This document shows, piece after piece, positions 1-6,372 of a stretch of 6,372 bases of DNA; positions within the stretch are counted from its first letter, which is position 1, and the number at the start of each line of letters is the position of its first letter. The notes beneath the pieces are model-generated. The model made no database searches and had not been told where the DNA came from. It saw nothing but the letters and a program-made list of their open reading frames with translations. The stretch is from an uncultured Cellvibrio sp. (lineage in GTDB: Bacteria > Pseudomonadota > Gammaproteobacteria > Pseudomonadales > Cellvibrionaceae). Made by a program: the position numbers and the translations under genes. The stretch spans positions 1-6,372 of the forward strand of contig CAMPIG010000288.1 in the NCBI GenBank assembly GCA_946886255.1. The letters run 5' to 3'.

Positions 1-890
1 GGTTTACCCTGAATGGTCTGGATGAAATCAGAAAGCTGCACAATTATCTGGAGTCACTGCCGGAGGTCGGCAAAGTTCAGTCGTTGGCAATTACCTATCA
101 GCTGGCGCAGGACATCAACGGTGGTCGCCTGAATAATTTTGAACTGAATGTCATGCGCCGGATGTTGTCCGATGACATCACTGATTTTTTAATCCGACCT
201 TACCTCTCCGATGAACATCAACAGGCGCGCATCAGCCTGCGTGTTAAAGAAACGACACCGGATTTACGGCGCGCCGAATTGGTGGAAAAAATTCGTACCT
301 ACGCCATTGATGAAGTTGGATTGAAGCCGGAACAGGTTAATTTTACCGGTATGCTGGTGTTGTATAACAATATGCTACAAAGTTTATTTCAATCCCAAAT
401 CGCCACCATTGGTGTTGTATTCGTCTCGATTATGCTGATGATTCTGGTGTTGTTCCGCTCTTTCAAGATTGCGCTTATTGCTATATTGCCTAATATGCTG
501 GCGGCGAGAGTGGTGTTAGGCGGTATGGGCCTGACGGGCATACCGTTGGACATGATGACTATCACGATTGCGGCGATTACCGTGGGCGTTGGTGTAGACC
601 AGGCGATTCAGTATTTCTATCGTTTCCGGCAGGAGTTTGCGCAGACGGGTAGTTATGTTGAGTCCATGCACAATTCCCATGCATCGATAGGGCGCGCTAT
701 GTATTACACATCGGCAACGATTATTGTGGGATTCTCGATTTTGGCGTTGTCGGAATTTATTCCGTCTATTTATTTTGGTTTATTAACGGCATTTGCCATG
801 TTTGCCGCCGTGCTTGGTTCGTTGACCTTGCTGCCGAAACTGATCCTGTTGTTGAAGCCGCTGGGGCCGGAGCAGCCTAAAGCAGAGTAG
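1..890 (+). CDS. RND-superfamily (MMPL-like) exporter, C-terminal part, 5' truncated
   Basis: The frame is open from base 3, so the gene begins upstream of the window; 295 residues are visible, ending in TAG. Visible residues 1 to about 125 look like the end of the second large periplasmic domain. They are followed by five hydrophobic segments that fit TM8-TM12 of the 12-TM RND fold. TM10 carries VGVGVD followed by a polar/aromatic stretch (AIQYFYRF), the signature of the COG1033-type predicted exporters; its Asp (bases 597-599) is the conserved acidic residue of this helix. PNMLA and GIPLDMMTITIAA also match this family. Such proteins use the proton gradient to move lipids or hydrophobic compounds, but the substrate here cannot be told. 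A TTG at base 84 could be called as a start, but the reading frame and family homology continue upstream of it. TM9 contains an unusual arginine (bases 507-509). The gene converges with the esterase gene ending at 919. Confidence 0.88.
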   Translation, partial: FTLNGLDEIRKLHNYLESLPEVGKVQSLAITYQLAQDINGGRLNNFELNVMRRMLSDDITDFLIRPYLSDEHQQARISLRVKETTPDLRRAELVEKIRTYAIDEVGLKPEQVNFTGMLVLYNNMLQSLFQSQIATIGVVFVSIMLMILVLFRSFKIALIAILPNMLAARVVLGGMGLTGIPLDMMTITIAAITVGVGVDQAIQYFYRFRQEFAQTGSYVESMHNSHASIGRAMYYTSATIIVGFSILALSEFIPSIYFGLLTAFAMFAAVLGSLTLLPKLILLLKPLGPEQPKAE

Positions 891-918
891 TGATTCGTTT
901 GCTTGAATTTGCTCAAGA

Positions 919-2034
919 TTACCAATGCATGATGCGTTTCAATTGAGGAGCCAGGTCTTTCGCCATAGCCTCATGTTGTGCTTTGGTTGGGTGTGCATCG
1001 CAGGCATCGCCCGGATAATGATTGGAGGGCACCAGATGAAGCTGCGAACTGGCGATGCGTTGCTTAACTTCCGTCAGGTACAACGTCAAGGCCGCTTTTT
1101 TCTCCCCACTCAATATCGCGCCTTCAGTCAACACAATATGTGCACGGGGATGCAGTTCAAGTAAGCGCTTGATAAGCGCCACGTAGGTGCTGACATAGTT
1201 TTCCCGGTCAGGAATGCCCTGGCTGAAATCATTTGTGCCGATAGCACTGAGGATCAGGTCGGGTGTGTAATTCCCGTGGTCCCACATGACCGGTGATGTC
1301 GGGTCCGCGATTGTCAGCTCGGCATAGTCCGGCAGATTCAGCTCGTCGGTTCGGCCATTCCAACTGCGCACTAACCCGCGCCCACCGTAACAAACCAGAT
1401 TCACCTGTGCCTCCAGAGCGGCGGCGGTGAGCATGCCGTAGGACAATCGAGGGTTCCACCAGCGGGTGTTTTTCTTGCAATCAGCAGTGCGCTCAATCGC
1501 TTCACCACAGGTGACCGAATCACCCAGGATCAGCATCCGTTTTTGGGGCTGCGGGGATGGGGCGAGCAAGTCGCCACCGGCAATTTCAATATGCTCAAGG
1601 GTTACCACGCCGTGCCAGGTTTCGCCACGGTGGATGATGGTTACTTGGTGTGGCGAGGGCGTTTCGATAATCAGGGGAATTCGCTGACTTTGCTTGGAGA
1701 GCTGAATAATCTGCGGCTCTCTGTCATCGACAATAATTTCCAGATGACTTTGGTCGCTGGTGCTGCGCGCTTGTAACCAAAATGCTTTGCCCGTCACGTT
1801 AAAGCGAATGGTAACGCCGGGGTAGGCAAAACGCAGGCTGCCATCGGCCCATGATTCCGTTCGTCCCATGGTTTGTACGAGCGGATTGGTCATTGAAAAG
1901 CGGGAGATAATCGTATCGTTCATAGATTTATCGACGATAGGAGGGGTTGCTGCGCAGCCAAAGCAGGACAAGATAATCAAGCCTGCACATAGCTTGTTCA
2001 ACAACGCTGGATTTTTTAACCCGAAAGTTTGCAT
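919..2034 (-). CDS. CE2-like carbohydrate (acetyl) esterase, SGNH hydrolase, predicted lipoprotein
   Basis: This 371-residue protein has two parts. After the export signal, residues of about 45-155 are rich in beta-strand-like sequence and fit the jelly-roll domain of carbohydrate esterase family 2. Residues of about 165-371 form an SGNH hydrolase domain. Visible catalytic blocks are GDS with Ser173 as nucleophile, a glycine-rich block II (GGRG, 217-220), GTND (266-269), and DAH with Asp346 and His348. CE2 enzymes remove O-acetyl groups, with a preference for O-6, from xylan, glucomannan or related sugars; the substrate here is inferred only from the family. The N-terminus has Lys7 and Lys14, a hydrophobic stretch, and two cysteines (Cys24, Cys27) that could be lipidated, so outer-membrane or periplasmic anchoring is likely. 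The ATG is preceded by GAGGG (bases 2040-2044) at good spacing. It lies 30 bases after the upstream hydrolase gene and is probably co-transcribed with it. Further cysteines (176, 186, 215, 345) could form disulfides. Confidence 0.85.
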   Translation of the reverse strand: MQTFGLKNPALLNKLCAGLIILSCFGCAATPPIVDKSMNDTIISRFSMTNPLVQTMGRTESWADGSLRFAYPGVTIRFNVTGKAFWLQARSTSDQSHLEIIVDDREPQIIQLSKQSQRIPLIIETPSPHQVTIIHRGETWHGVVTLEHIEIAGGDLLAPSPQPQKRMLILGDSVTCGEAIERTADCKKNTRWWNPRLSYGMLTAAALEAQVNLVCYGGRGLVRSWNGRTDELNLPDYAELTIADPTSPVMWDHGNYTPDLILSAIGTNDFSQGIPDRENYVSTYVALIKRLLELHPRAHIVLTEGAILSGEKKAALTLYLTEVKQRIASSQLHLVPSNHYPGDACDAHPTKAQHEAMAKDLAPQLKRIMHW

Positions 2035-2064
2035 GGATGCCCTCGTGTCTGAAGTCGGAACAAT

Positions 2065-2820
2065 TTAATTCAGCCATTTGCGTAGCGTCGGCATCATCGC
2101 ATCAGCCCAGATTTGATAACCCGGTTCGGCGGGATGTAAAAAGTCAGGCATGATCGTCGGAGAGATCGAGCCGTCGTCTTGCAACATCAGCTGACCATAG
2201 TCATGGAAGAAAACGTGCTTGCCGTCATCTAGCGTTTTGATTAATTGGTTGGCTTTAATGATGGGGGCTCGCATGGGGCTTTGCGCGGTCTCCTGATAAG
2301 GGAAGATGCCGTTCAATAAAATTTTTGCATCGGGAAAGGCGTGACGCAGTGTGTCGACGACGGCTTTAACGCCTTGGAAAACCTCTTCGGGGCCCTCGTT
2401 GTTAAGGCCAAAATTATTAATTCCGACCATCAGTACCACGACCTTGGGGTTCAGCTTTTCAAGCTCACCATTCTCAAGCCGCCACAATACATTGCCGGTT
2501 TGATCGCCACCCACGCCAAAATTGGCCGCCTTGTAATGAGCAAAATATTTTTGCCAAAGTGATGTTGGCCAGCCTTGGGTGATGGAGTCACCGACAAATA
2601 ACAAATCCACCTCGCCTGAACGCGCAACCTCCACATCCTCGGCAAACTTCTGCCGCCACTGTTCCACTGACATCCAGGAATATTCAATAGTACGAGGGGC
2701 CGGAATGGTAGATTTCGGTGCGGGTTTATCGTCGGCGTAACCGGCGGTTGCAAACAGCATTAATAACGTTGTGAGTACACATCGATGTAACCGGTTAGAT
2801 GTTGAGATTGCTTTTATCAT
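2065..2820 (-). CDS. Secreted SGNH/GDSL-type esterase (PAF-acetylhydrolase-like)
   Basis: This 251-residue protein begins with a Sec signal peptide: basic residues at 3, 10 and 13, a hydrophobic core at about 14-27, and probable cleavage after GYA at residue 29. It should act in the periplasm or outside the cell. The SGNH blocks are complete: GDSITQGW with Ser79, block II NFGVGGD (100-106), block III GINN (133-136, Asn135 as oxyanion residue), and DFLHP with Asp226 and His229. The block II region, continuing into NVLWRLENGEL, is typical of the SGNH group that includes platelet-activating-factor acetylhydrolase subunits and several bacterial acetyl esterases. Deacetylation of a glycan is plausible next to the CE2-like gene, but the substrate cannot be read from the sequence. 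Block III has Ile where Thr is usual. The ATG start is supported by GGAG at bases 2827-2830, six bases upstream. The pair with the following esterase looks like an operon. Confidence 0.88.
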   Translation of the reverse strand: MIKAISTSNRLHRCVLTTLLMLFATAGYADDKPAPKSTIPAPRTIEYSWMSVEQWRQKFAEDVEVARSGEVDLLFVGDSITQGWPTSLWQKYFAHYKAANFGVGGDQTGNVLWRLENGELEKLNPKVVVLMVGINNFGLNNEGPEEVFQGVKAVVDTLRHAFPDAKILLNGIFPYQETAQSPMRAPIIKANQLIKTLDDGKHVFFHDYGQLMLQDDGSISPTIMPDFLHPAEPGYQIWADAMMPTLRKWLN

Positions 2821-2839
2821 TGGGTGCTCCAGTGGCCAG

Positions 2840-2868
2840 ATTCTATTTGCAGTGGAATTCTTTGTGGA
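2840..2868 (-). promoter_or_regulatory. Possible sigma-70 promoter for the two esterase genes
   Basis: On the minus strand a TCCACA element (bases 2863-2868, four of six matches to TTGACA) lies 17 bases from TAGAAT (bases 2840-2845, five of six matches to TATAAT). It sits in the 68-base gap between holA and the SGNH hydrolase gene. Only 19 bases separate the -10 element from the ATG, so the leader would be about 12 bases and barely include the GGAG ribosome site. That makes the call tentative. Without it, the esterases would depend on readthrough from holA, since no convincing terminator is visible in the gap. Confidence 0.28.
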
Positions 2869-2888
2869 TGCGCTTTTTATTAAGCGTG

Positions 2889-3938
2889 TTAAATCTTCAA
2901 TGTGAGACGATCATTATTCGGATGCAAGCTGTGTACGCCAGCCAGATTTAGAATTAAATCCAGCAGCTCGTCCCAAGGCTCTGCGTTACGCATGCCTTTG
3001 ACTGCTTTATCGATGCCATTAGCTTTGCGCAACAGTTGTTGTAACTGCGCAGGTTTTAAACGCTGCAAAGCCGCTTTAACTAACGGTTGGCGTTTATCCC
3101 AAACCCCGGCCTGCTTTGCGGCCCAATCAAAATGTTTTCCCTGGTTTACCGCGAGTGAAATCTGTACCAGACTGCGAATATCGCGGGTAATGGCCCACAA
3201 GATATTGATCGGTTCAGTGCCTTCGGTTTTTAAACCGTGGAGTGTTTTTACCGCCGCACGGGCGTCGCCATGTAAAGCTTTGTCCGCAAGTCCAAACACA
3301 TCGTAGCGCGCACTGTCAGCGACCACCGAAGCCATTAGTTCATAACTGACCACTTTGTCATTGGTCAGCAATTTTAATTTCTCAATTTCCTGCGCAGCGG
3401 CGAGCAAATTGCCTTCAATGCGCGATGCCAGCAAATCAATAGCGCTGCTGTCGGCACGCAGGCCAGCTTGTTGCAAACGCGTGCCGATCCAGCGCGGCAA
3501 TTGTGCCGGTGTAATGGGCCACACTTGAACATGGATGCCGGCATCGTCGATGGCTTTAAACCATTTGCTTTTTTGTGTGGCGCCATCGAGTTTGTCGGTG
3601 ACGACGAGTAGCAGGTTATCGCTGGCGGGTGACTGGGTATATTCAATTAATGCCTTGCCACCTTTGTCGCCAGGTTTACCATTCGGCATCCGCAATTCGA
3701 TTATTTTTTTTTCGGCAAATAAAGACAAACTGTTGGCTGCCGCGAGTAGCTGGCCCCATTCAAAATTGTTGTCGACATGGTACAGCTCGCGCTCACTGAA
3801 CCCGGCTTGGCGCGCCGCTTGGCGAATCGCATCGCAGGCTTCCTGAATCAACAGCGGCTCATCGCCGCTGACGAGGTAAATCGGAGCCAGTTGTTTGCTG
3901 AGCGCCTGGCCCAGTTGTTCAGGGCGCAGTTTGGCCAT
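2889..3938 (-). CDS. holA: DNA polymerase III subunit delta (clamp loader)
   Basis: This is the delta subunit of the polymerase III clamp loader, which opens the beta sliding clamp so it can be placed on DNA. From the ATG at 3938 the protein has 349 residues, close to the 343 of E. coli HolA. The N-terminal RPEQL and PIYLVSGDEPLLIQEA segments align with the start of E. coli delta. The SLF segment gives Leu73 and Phe74, the same numbers as the E. coli clamp-binding wedge. The middle holds the AAA+-like region without a Walker A motif, as expected for delta, and the C-terminal helical domain is complete. A GTG at 3950 would add four residues, but GTGAG lies seven to eight bases before the ATG and the homology begins there. 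The start overlaps the end of lptE by 20 bases, pointing to coupled translation. An A9 run lies within codons 76-79. No nadD follows, unlike in E. coli. Confidence 0.95.
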   Translation of the reverse strand: MAKLRPEQLGQALSKQLAPIYLVSGDEPLLIQEACDAIRQAARQAGFSERELYHVDNNFEWGQLLAAANSLSLFAEKKIIELRMPNGKPGDKGGKALIEYTQSPASDNLLLVVTDKLDGATQKSKWFKAIDDAGIHVQVWPITPAQLPRWIGTRLQQAGLRADSSAIDLLASRIEGNLLAAAQEIEKLKLLTNDKVVSYELMASVVADSARYDVFGLADKALHGDARAAVKTLHGLKTEGTEPINILWAITRDIRSLVQISLAVNQGKHFDWAAKQAGVWDKRQPLVKAALQRLKPAQLQQLLRKANGIDKAVKGMRNAEPWDELLDLILNLAGVHSLHPNNDRLTLKI

Positions 3939-4455
3939 CGCTGGTCTCACTGGTATTGGCGGGCATACTCATACTCACCGCTTGCAAGCGACGCAACATT
4001 TGTTGGGCGATATCGCGGCGCATTTCGCGCAGCAGCAAGGCTTCTTCTTGAGAGGCGCTGCTGGCGTTGCCTGCGCTGTAATCGTAAGTGCGTGCGTTGG
4101 TGGCGGTGGTCATGGGCGCAAGTAATACGCCCTCGCGATTGCGGATTTCGTAATCCACGGACAGGATAATTTGATAGGCACTGGTCAGTGCGTCGCTACC
4201 CACGCCCGCAGTGCGGCGGTCATCCCGCTCTTCCACAATCACCAGCGAGTAGGGCGCTGCACTTGCTTCGGTGGCTGCGATCACGTTATTGGCTTTGAGT
4301 AATTGTTTGACTTCGGTAATCAGTGCGCCGTGTGCGTCTTCAGCGGTGACAAAGATGCTATCGATGTTTGATGGCAGATTAGTTGAACCGCGTAAATGCC
4401 AACCGCAGGCGCTGATCAGGCTGGTTATCAGTAAACAGGCGATAATTTTATTCAT
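3919..4455 (-). CDS. lptE: LPS-assembly lipoprotein LptE
   Basis: LptE is the outer-membrane lipoprotein that plugs the LptD barrel and helps insert lipopolysaccharide into the outer leaflet. The chosen ATG gives 178 residues, slightly shorter than E. coli LptE (193). The signal peptide is short (MNKIIACLLITSLISAC) with a good lipobox, Ile-Ser-Ala-Cys, making Cys17 the lipidated residue. GWHLRG directly after the cysteine is the family hallmark. A conserved alpha/beta body follows, ending in a polar, low-complexity tail (TSETSDGQTAP) that is probably disordered. An in-frame GTG at 4488 would add 11 residues in front of the signal peptide and has less support than the ATG, which has CAGGA just upstream. 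The leuS-lptE-holA order is conserved in gammaproteobacteria and supports the assignment. Confidence 0.95.
   Translation of the reverse strand: MNKIIACLLITSLISACGWHLRGSTNLPSNIDSIFVTAEDAHGALITEVKQLLKANNVIAATEASAAPYSLVIVEERDDRRTAGVGSDALTSAYQIILSVDYEIRNREGVLLAPMTTATNARTYDYSAGNASSASQEEALLLREMRRDIAQQMLRRLQAVSMSMPANTSETSDGQTAP
3945..3950 (-). promoter_or_regulatory. Ribosome binding site deciding the holA start
   Basis: GTGAGA on the minus strand places GAG seven bases before the ATG at 3938. The alternative GTG start is part of this same element and has no Shine-Dalgarno-like sequence of its own upstream. The site lies inside the lptE coding sequence. Confidence 0.5.
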
Positions 4456-4460
4456 AACAA

Positions 4461-4465
4461 TCCTG
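4461..4465 (-). promoter_or_regulatory. Ribosome binding site deciding the lptE start
   Basis: CAGGA on the minus strand lies five bases before the ATG at 4455. It supports that start over the upstream in-frame GTG at 4488, and gives a signal peptide of normal length. Confidence 0.65.
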
Positions 4466-4502
4466 ATCGTGCGTGAAGCGGAAAACACCGCGATGAATAA
4501 TT

Positions 4503-4530
4503 GTCGGATTACGCCTGCGGCTAATCCGAC
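4503..4530. repeat. REP-like palindromic element between leuS and lptE
   Basis: GTCGGATTA (4503-4511) is a perfect inverted repeat of TAATCCGAC (4522-4530). Inside it, GCC (4513-4515) pairs with GGC (4519-4521) around a TGC loop, leaving one bulged C at 4512. The result is a 12-bp stem with a single-base bulge. On the minus strand it is preceded by ATAG. This layout of a tetranucleotide, a bulged GTCGGATTA stem and a short loop matches dispersed REP-type palindromes known in many proteobacterial genomes and linked to RAYT (TnpA-REP) transposases. No U-run follows the stem on the minus strand, so it is not a standard intrinsic terminator; an effect on mRNA stability or on leuS versus lptE expression is possible. 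Dispersal in this genome cannot be seen from one copy. Confidence 0.7.
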
Positions 4531-4544
4531 CTATGGACTAGCAG

Positions 4545-6372
4545 TTAATTGGCGACGATATTAACTAACTTGTTAGGGACGACGATCACCTTGCGTACGG
4601 TAATGCCATCCAGAAAACGTTGCACGTTGTCCTGGGCCAGCGCCATTTCTTCCAGAGTCTTTTGTGGCGAGTCGATAGGGGCATCCAATTTACTACGCAC
4701 TTTGCCGTTCACCTGCACAACAATCTCAATACTTGAGCGCACCAGCGCGGACTCATCCAGTATCGGCCAACTGGCGGTCAGAGGAATGTCTTTATGGCCC
4801 AATGAATGCCAGAGCGATTGGGTGATATGCGGCACGATGGGCGCAAGTACCAGAATTGCTGCTTCCAGCGCTTCGCGCTCCACGGCCAGACCTTGTGGAT
4901 TGGCGCGGTCGGCCAGTTTGCTCACGTCGTTGAGCAACTCCATGGTGGCGGCAATGGCGGTGTTAAATGTCTGGCGACGGCCGTAGTCGTCACTTACCTT
5001 GGCAATGGTTTCGTGGGTTTTGCGCCGCAAATCTTTCTGCGCTTGCGGCAGATTGGCAGCATCCAGTTTGCCGGGTGTGCCGGCATTGATATGACCTTCC
5101 ACCGCTTTCCACAAACGCTGTAGAAAACGATAGGCTCCAGCCACACCGGAATCGCTCCATTCCATACTCTGTTCCGGCGGTGCCGCAAACATGGAGAACA
5201 GGCGCACGGTATCAGCGCCGTATTGTTTGATTAATTCTTCCGGGTCCACGGTATTGCCTTTGGACTTGCTCATCTTGGTGCCGTCTTTCAACACCATGCC
5301 CTGGCAGAGCAAGCGCTCAAAAGGCTCATCACAACTGACCAGACCCTCATCGCGCATCAATTTGTGAAAGAAGCGAGAGTAGAGCAAATGCAGGATCGCA
5401 TGTTCAATACCGCCAACATATTGGTCCACTGGCAGCCAATAATCGGCGGCGGTTTTGTTGATCATGCCTTCGGTGAAATTCGGGCAGGTATAACGCGCGT
5501 AATACCAGCTGGATTCCATAAAGGTATCAAAGGTGTCTGTTTCGCGCTCAACGGCTTTACCGTCCAGCTCATCTTTGCTCCATTCGGGATCGGCCTTGAT
5601 CGGCGATTGCACGCCGTTCATCACAACATCTTCCGGCAACAGTACAGGCAGTTTGTGCGCTGGCACCGGAATTTCACCGCCTTCAGGTAAGTTGAACATC
5701 GGAATAGGTGCGCCCCAGTAGCGCTGGCGGGACACGCCCCAATCGCGCAGGCGGTAATTGATCTTCACGTGGCCTTTTTTGGCGGCTTCCAGGGTCCCGG
5801 CGATTGCATCAAAGGCTGCGTTGAAGTCGAGGCCGTCGTACTCGCCTGAATTAACCAGCAAGCCTTTTTCCACAAAAGCGGCTTTGCTCAGATCGATCGC
5901 TTCGCCGTTCTGTGGAGCGATTACCTGCTGAATCGGCAGGTGGTATTTATGGGCAAATTCAAAATCGCGCTGATCATGAGCGGGCACGGCCATCACCGCG
6001 CCTGAGCCGTAATCCATCAATACATAATTGGCGACCCACACCGCAACCGGCTCGCCGGTAATGGGATGCAGAGCTTTAATGCCGGTATCCATACCACGTT
6101 TTTCCATGGTGGCCATGTCGGCTTCAGCCACGGACTGCACCTTGCAATCGGCAATAAACTGCGCAAGTTGCACATTATTTTCTGCCAGCAACTTGGCGAT
6201 AGGATGCTCCGCTGCCAGGCTCACATAGGTGACGCCCATCAAGGTATCCGGGCGAGTGGTGTAGATGTCGAAGCCAGTAAATTCACCCACCGGTTCGGCG
6301 AGATCCAAACGCATCTCCAGACCCCGGCTTTTGCCGATCCAGTTGCGCTGCTTGGTGTTCACTTGCTCGGGC
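4545..6372 (-). CDS. leuS: Leucyl-tRNA synthetase, C-terminal 608 residues (5' end outside window)
   Basis: LeuRS charges tRNA-Leu with leucine in the cytoplasm. The frame is open to the window edge, so the N-terminus with the HIGH motif lies outside; a GTG at 6362 is an internal Val codon, since PEQ precedes it in frame and matches the family. In order the visible part has: NWIGKS; the start of the CP1 editing domain with TTRPDT (bases 6243-6260); [15 protein letters not shown] with the editing-site aspartates; [17 protein letters not shown]; the WYYARYTCP region; and KMSKS (bases 5262-5276). The anticodon-binding domain follows, then a C-terminal [14 protein letters not shown] and [17 protein letters not shown] tail typical of the family. 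Spacing from the editing site to QGMVL and from KMSKS to the C-terminus matches E. coli, but only four residues separate QGMVL from KMSKS, about 44 fewer than in E. coli. The leucine-specific domain is therefore missing. Probably the first visible gene of the leuS-lptE-holA operon. Confidence 0.97.
   Translation of the reverse strand, partial: PEQVNTKQRNWIGKSRGLEMRLDLAEPVGEFTGFDIYTTRPDTLMGVTYVSLAAEHPIAKLLAENNVQLAQFIADCKVQSVAEADMATMEKRGMDTGIKALHPITGEPVAVWVANYVLMDYGSGAVMAVPAHDQRDFEFAHKYHLPIQQVIAPQNGEAIDLSKAAFVEKGLLVNSGEYDGLDFNAAFDAIAGTLEAAKKGHVKINYRLRDWGVSRQRYWGAPIPMFNLPEGGEIPVPAHKLPVLLPEDVVMNGVQSPIKADPEWSKDELDGKAVERETDTFDTFMESSWYYARYTCPNFTEGMINKTAADYWLPVDQYVGGIEHAILHLLYSRFFHKLMRDEGLVSCDEPFERLLCQGMVLKDGTKMSKSKGNTVDPEELIKQYGADTVRLFSMFAAPPEQSMEWSDSGVAGAYRFLQRLWKAVEGHINAGTPGKLDAANLPQAQKDLRRKTHETIAKVSDDYGRRQTFNTAIAATMELLNDVSKLADRANPQGLAVEREALEAAILVLAPIVPHITQSLWHSLGHKDIPLTASWPILDESALVRSSIEIVVQVNGKVRSKLDAPIDSPQKTLEEMALAQDNVQRFLDGITVRKVIVVPNKLVNIVAN

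Noticed and set aside
84..86. TTG at 84 as the start of the exporter gene
   Set aside because: The frame is open to the window edge with protein sequence that fits the periplasmic domain, so the gene is truncated by the window rather than starting here.
902..917. CTTGA/TCAAG hairpin in the 28-base gap between the converging genes, as a bidirectional terminator
   Set aside because: Five base pairs with a six-base loop and no T-run on either strand; too weak to call.
2830..2855. CAGTGG repeated twice with a 20-base period around the possible -10 element, as an operator
   Set aside because: A six-base repeat in a 68-base spacer is expected by chance about as often as not.
2871..2886. CGCTT/AAGCG inverted repeat just after the holA stop, as a terminator
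   Set aside because: The stem is only five pairs and no U-run follows it in the holA direction; the T-rich part is in the loop.
2902..3306. 134-codon open frame on the plus strand opposite holA, and similar frames opposite leuS and lptE
   Set aside because: Their translations show no family resemblance and lie wholly antisense to strongly recognisable genes; they are shadows of coding bias.
3777..4169. Plus-strand open frame across the lptE-holA junction, rich in Arg and Trp
   Set aside because: It is antisense to two confident genes, and its composition is typical of a shadow frame.
6360..6362. GTG as the start of leuS
   Set aside because: In-frame PEQ precedes it and matches the conserved PExV segment of LeuRS; the N-terminal catalytic part lies outside the window.

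Overview
The window looks like chromosomal DNA of a gammaproteobacterium, probably a polysaccharide-degrading member of the Cellvibrio/Saccharophagus group. That assignment is an inference. It rests on the leuS-lptE-holA order, on protein sequences resembling their gammaproteobacterial homologues, on a CE2-type carbohydrate esterase (a family well represented in Cellvibrio), and on a GTCGGATTA-type palindromic repeat. No marker gene is present to fix the genus.

Layout: bases 1-890 (+) hold the 3' part of an RND-superfamily (MMPL-like) membrane exporter gene. Everything else is on the minus strand and converges on it across a 28-base gap. Read in the direction of transcription, from right to left, the minus strand carries leuS (C-terminal 608 residues visible), an 89-base spacer with a REP-like hairpin, lptE, holA (overlapping lptE by 20 bases), a 68-base spacer with a possible promoter, a periplasmic SGNH/GDSL hydrolase, and a CE2-like SGNH esterase predicted to be a lipoprotein.

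The leuS-lptE-holA block is a conserved housekeeping cluster: leucyl-tRNA charging, the lipoprotein plug of the LPS translocon, and the clamp-opening delta subunit of the polymerase III clamp loader. The products do not share a pathway; they share transcription. The nadD gene that follows holA in E. coli is absent. In its place is a tightly spaced pair of exported esterases from two different SGNH subfamilies, which suggests a small accessory module that removes acetyl groups from plant or cell-surface glycans.

No undescribed multi-gene system is evident. The points most worth a second look are a LeuRS that lacks the leucine-specific insertion found before KMSKS in E. coli, the REP-like palindrome inside the leuS-lptE spacer, the tandem esterases, and an A9 homopolymer in holA just after its clamp-binding residues. 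There are no tRNA or rRNA genes, CRISPR arrays or insertion sequences in the window, and no gene-free stretch exceeds 100 bases.
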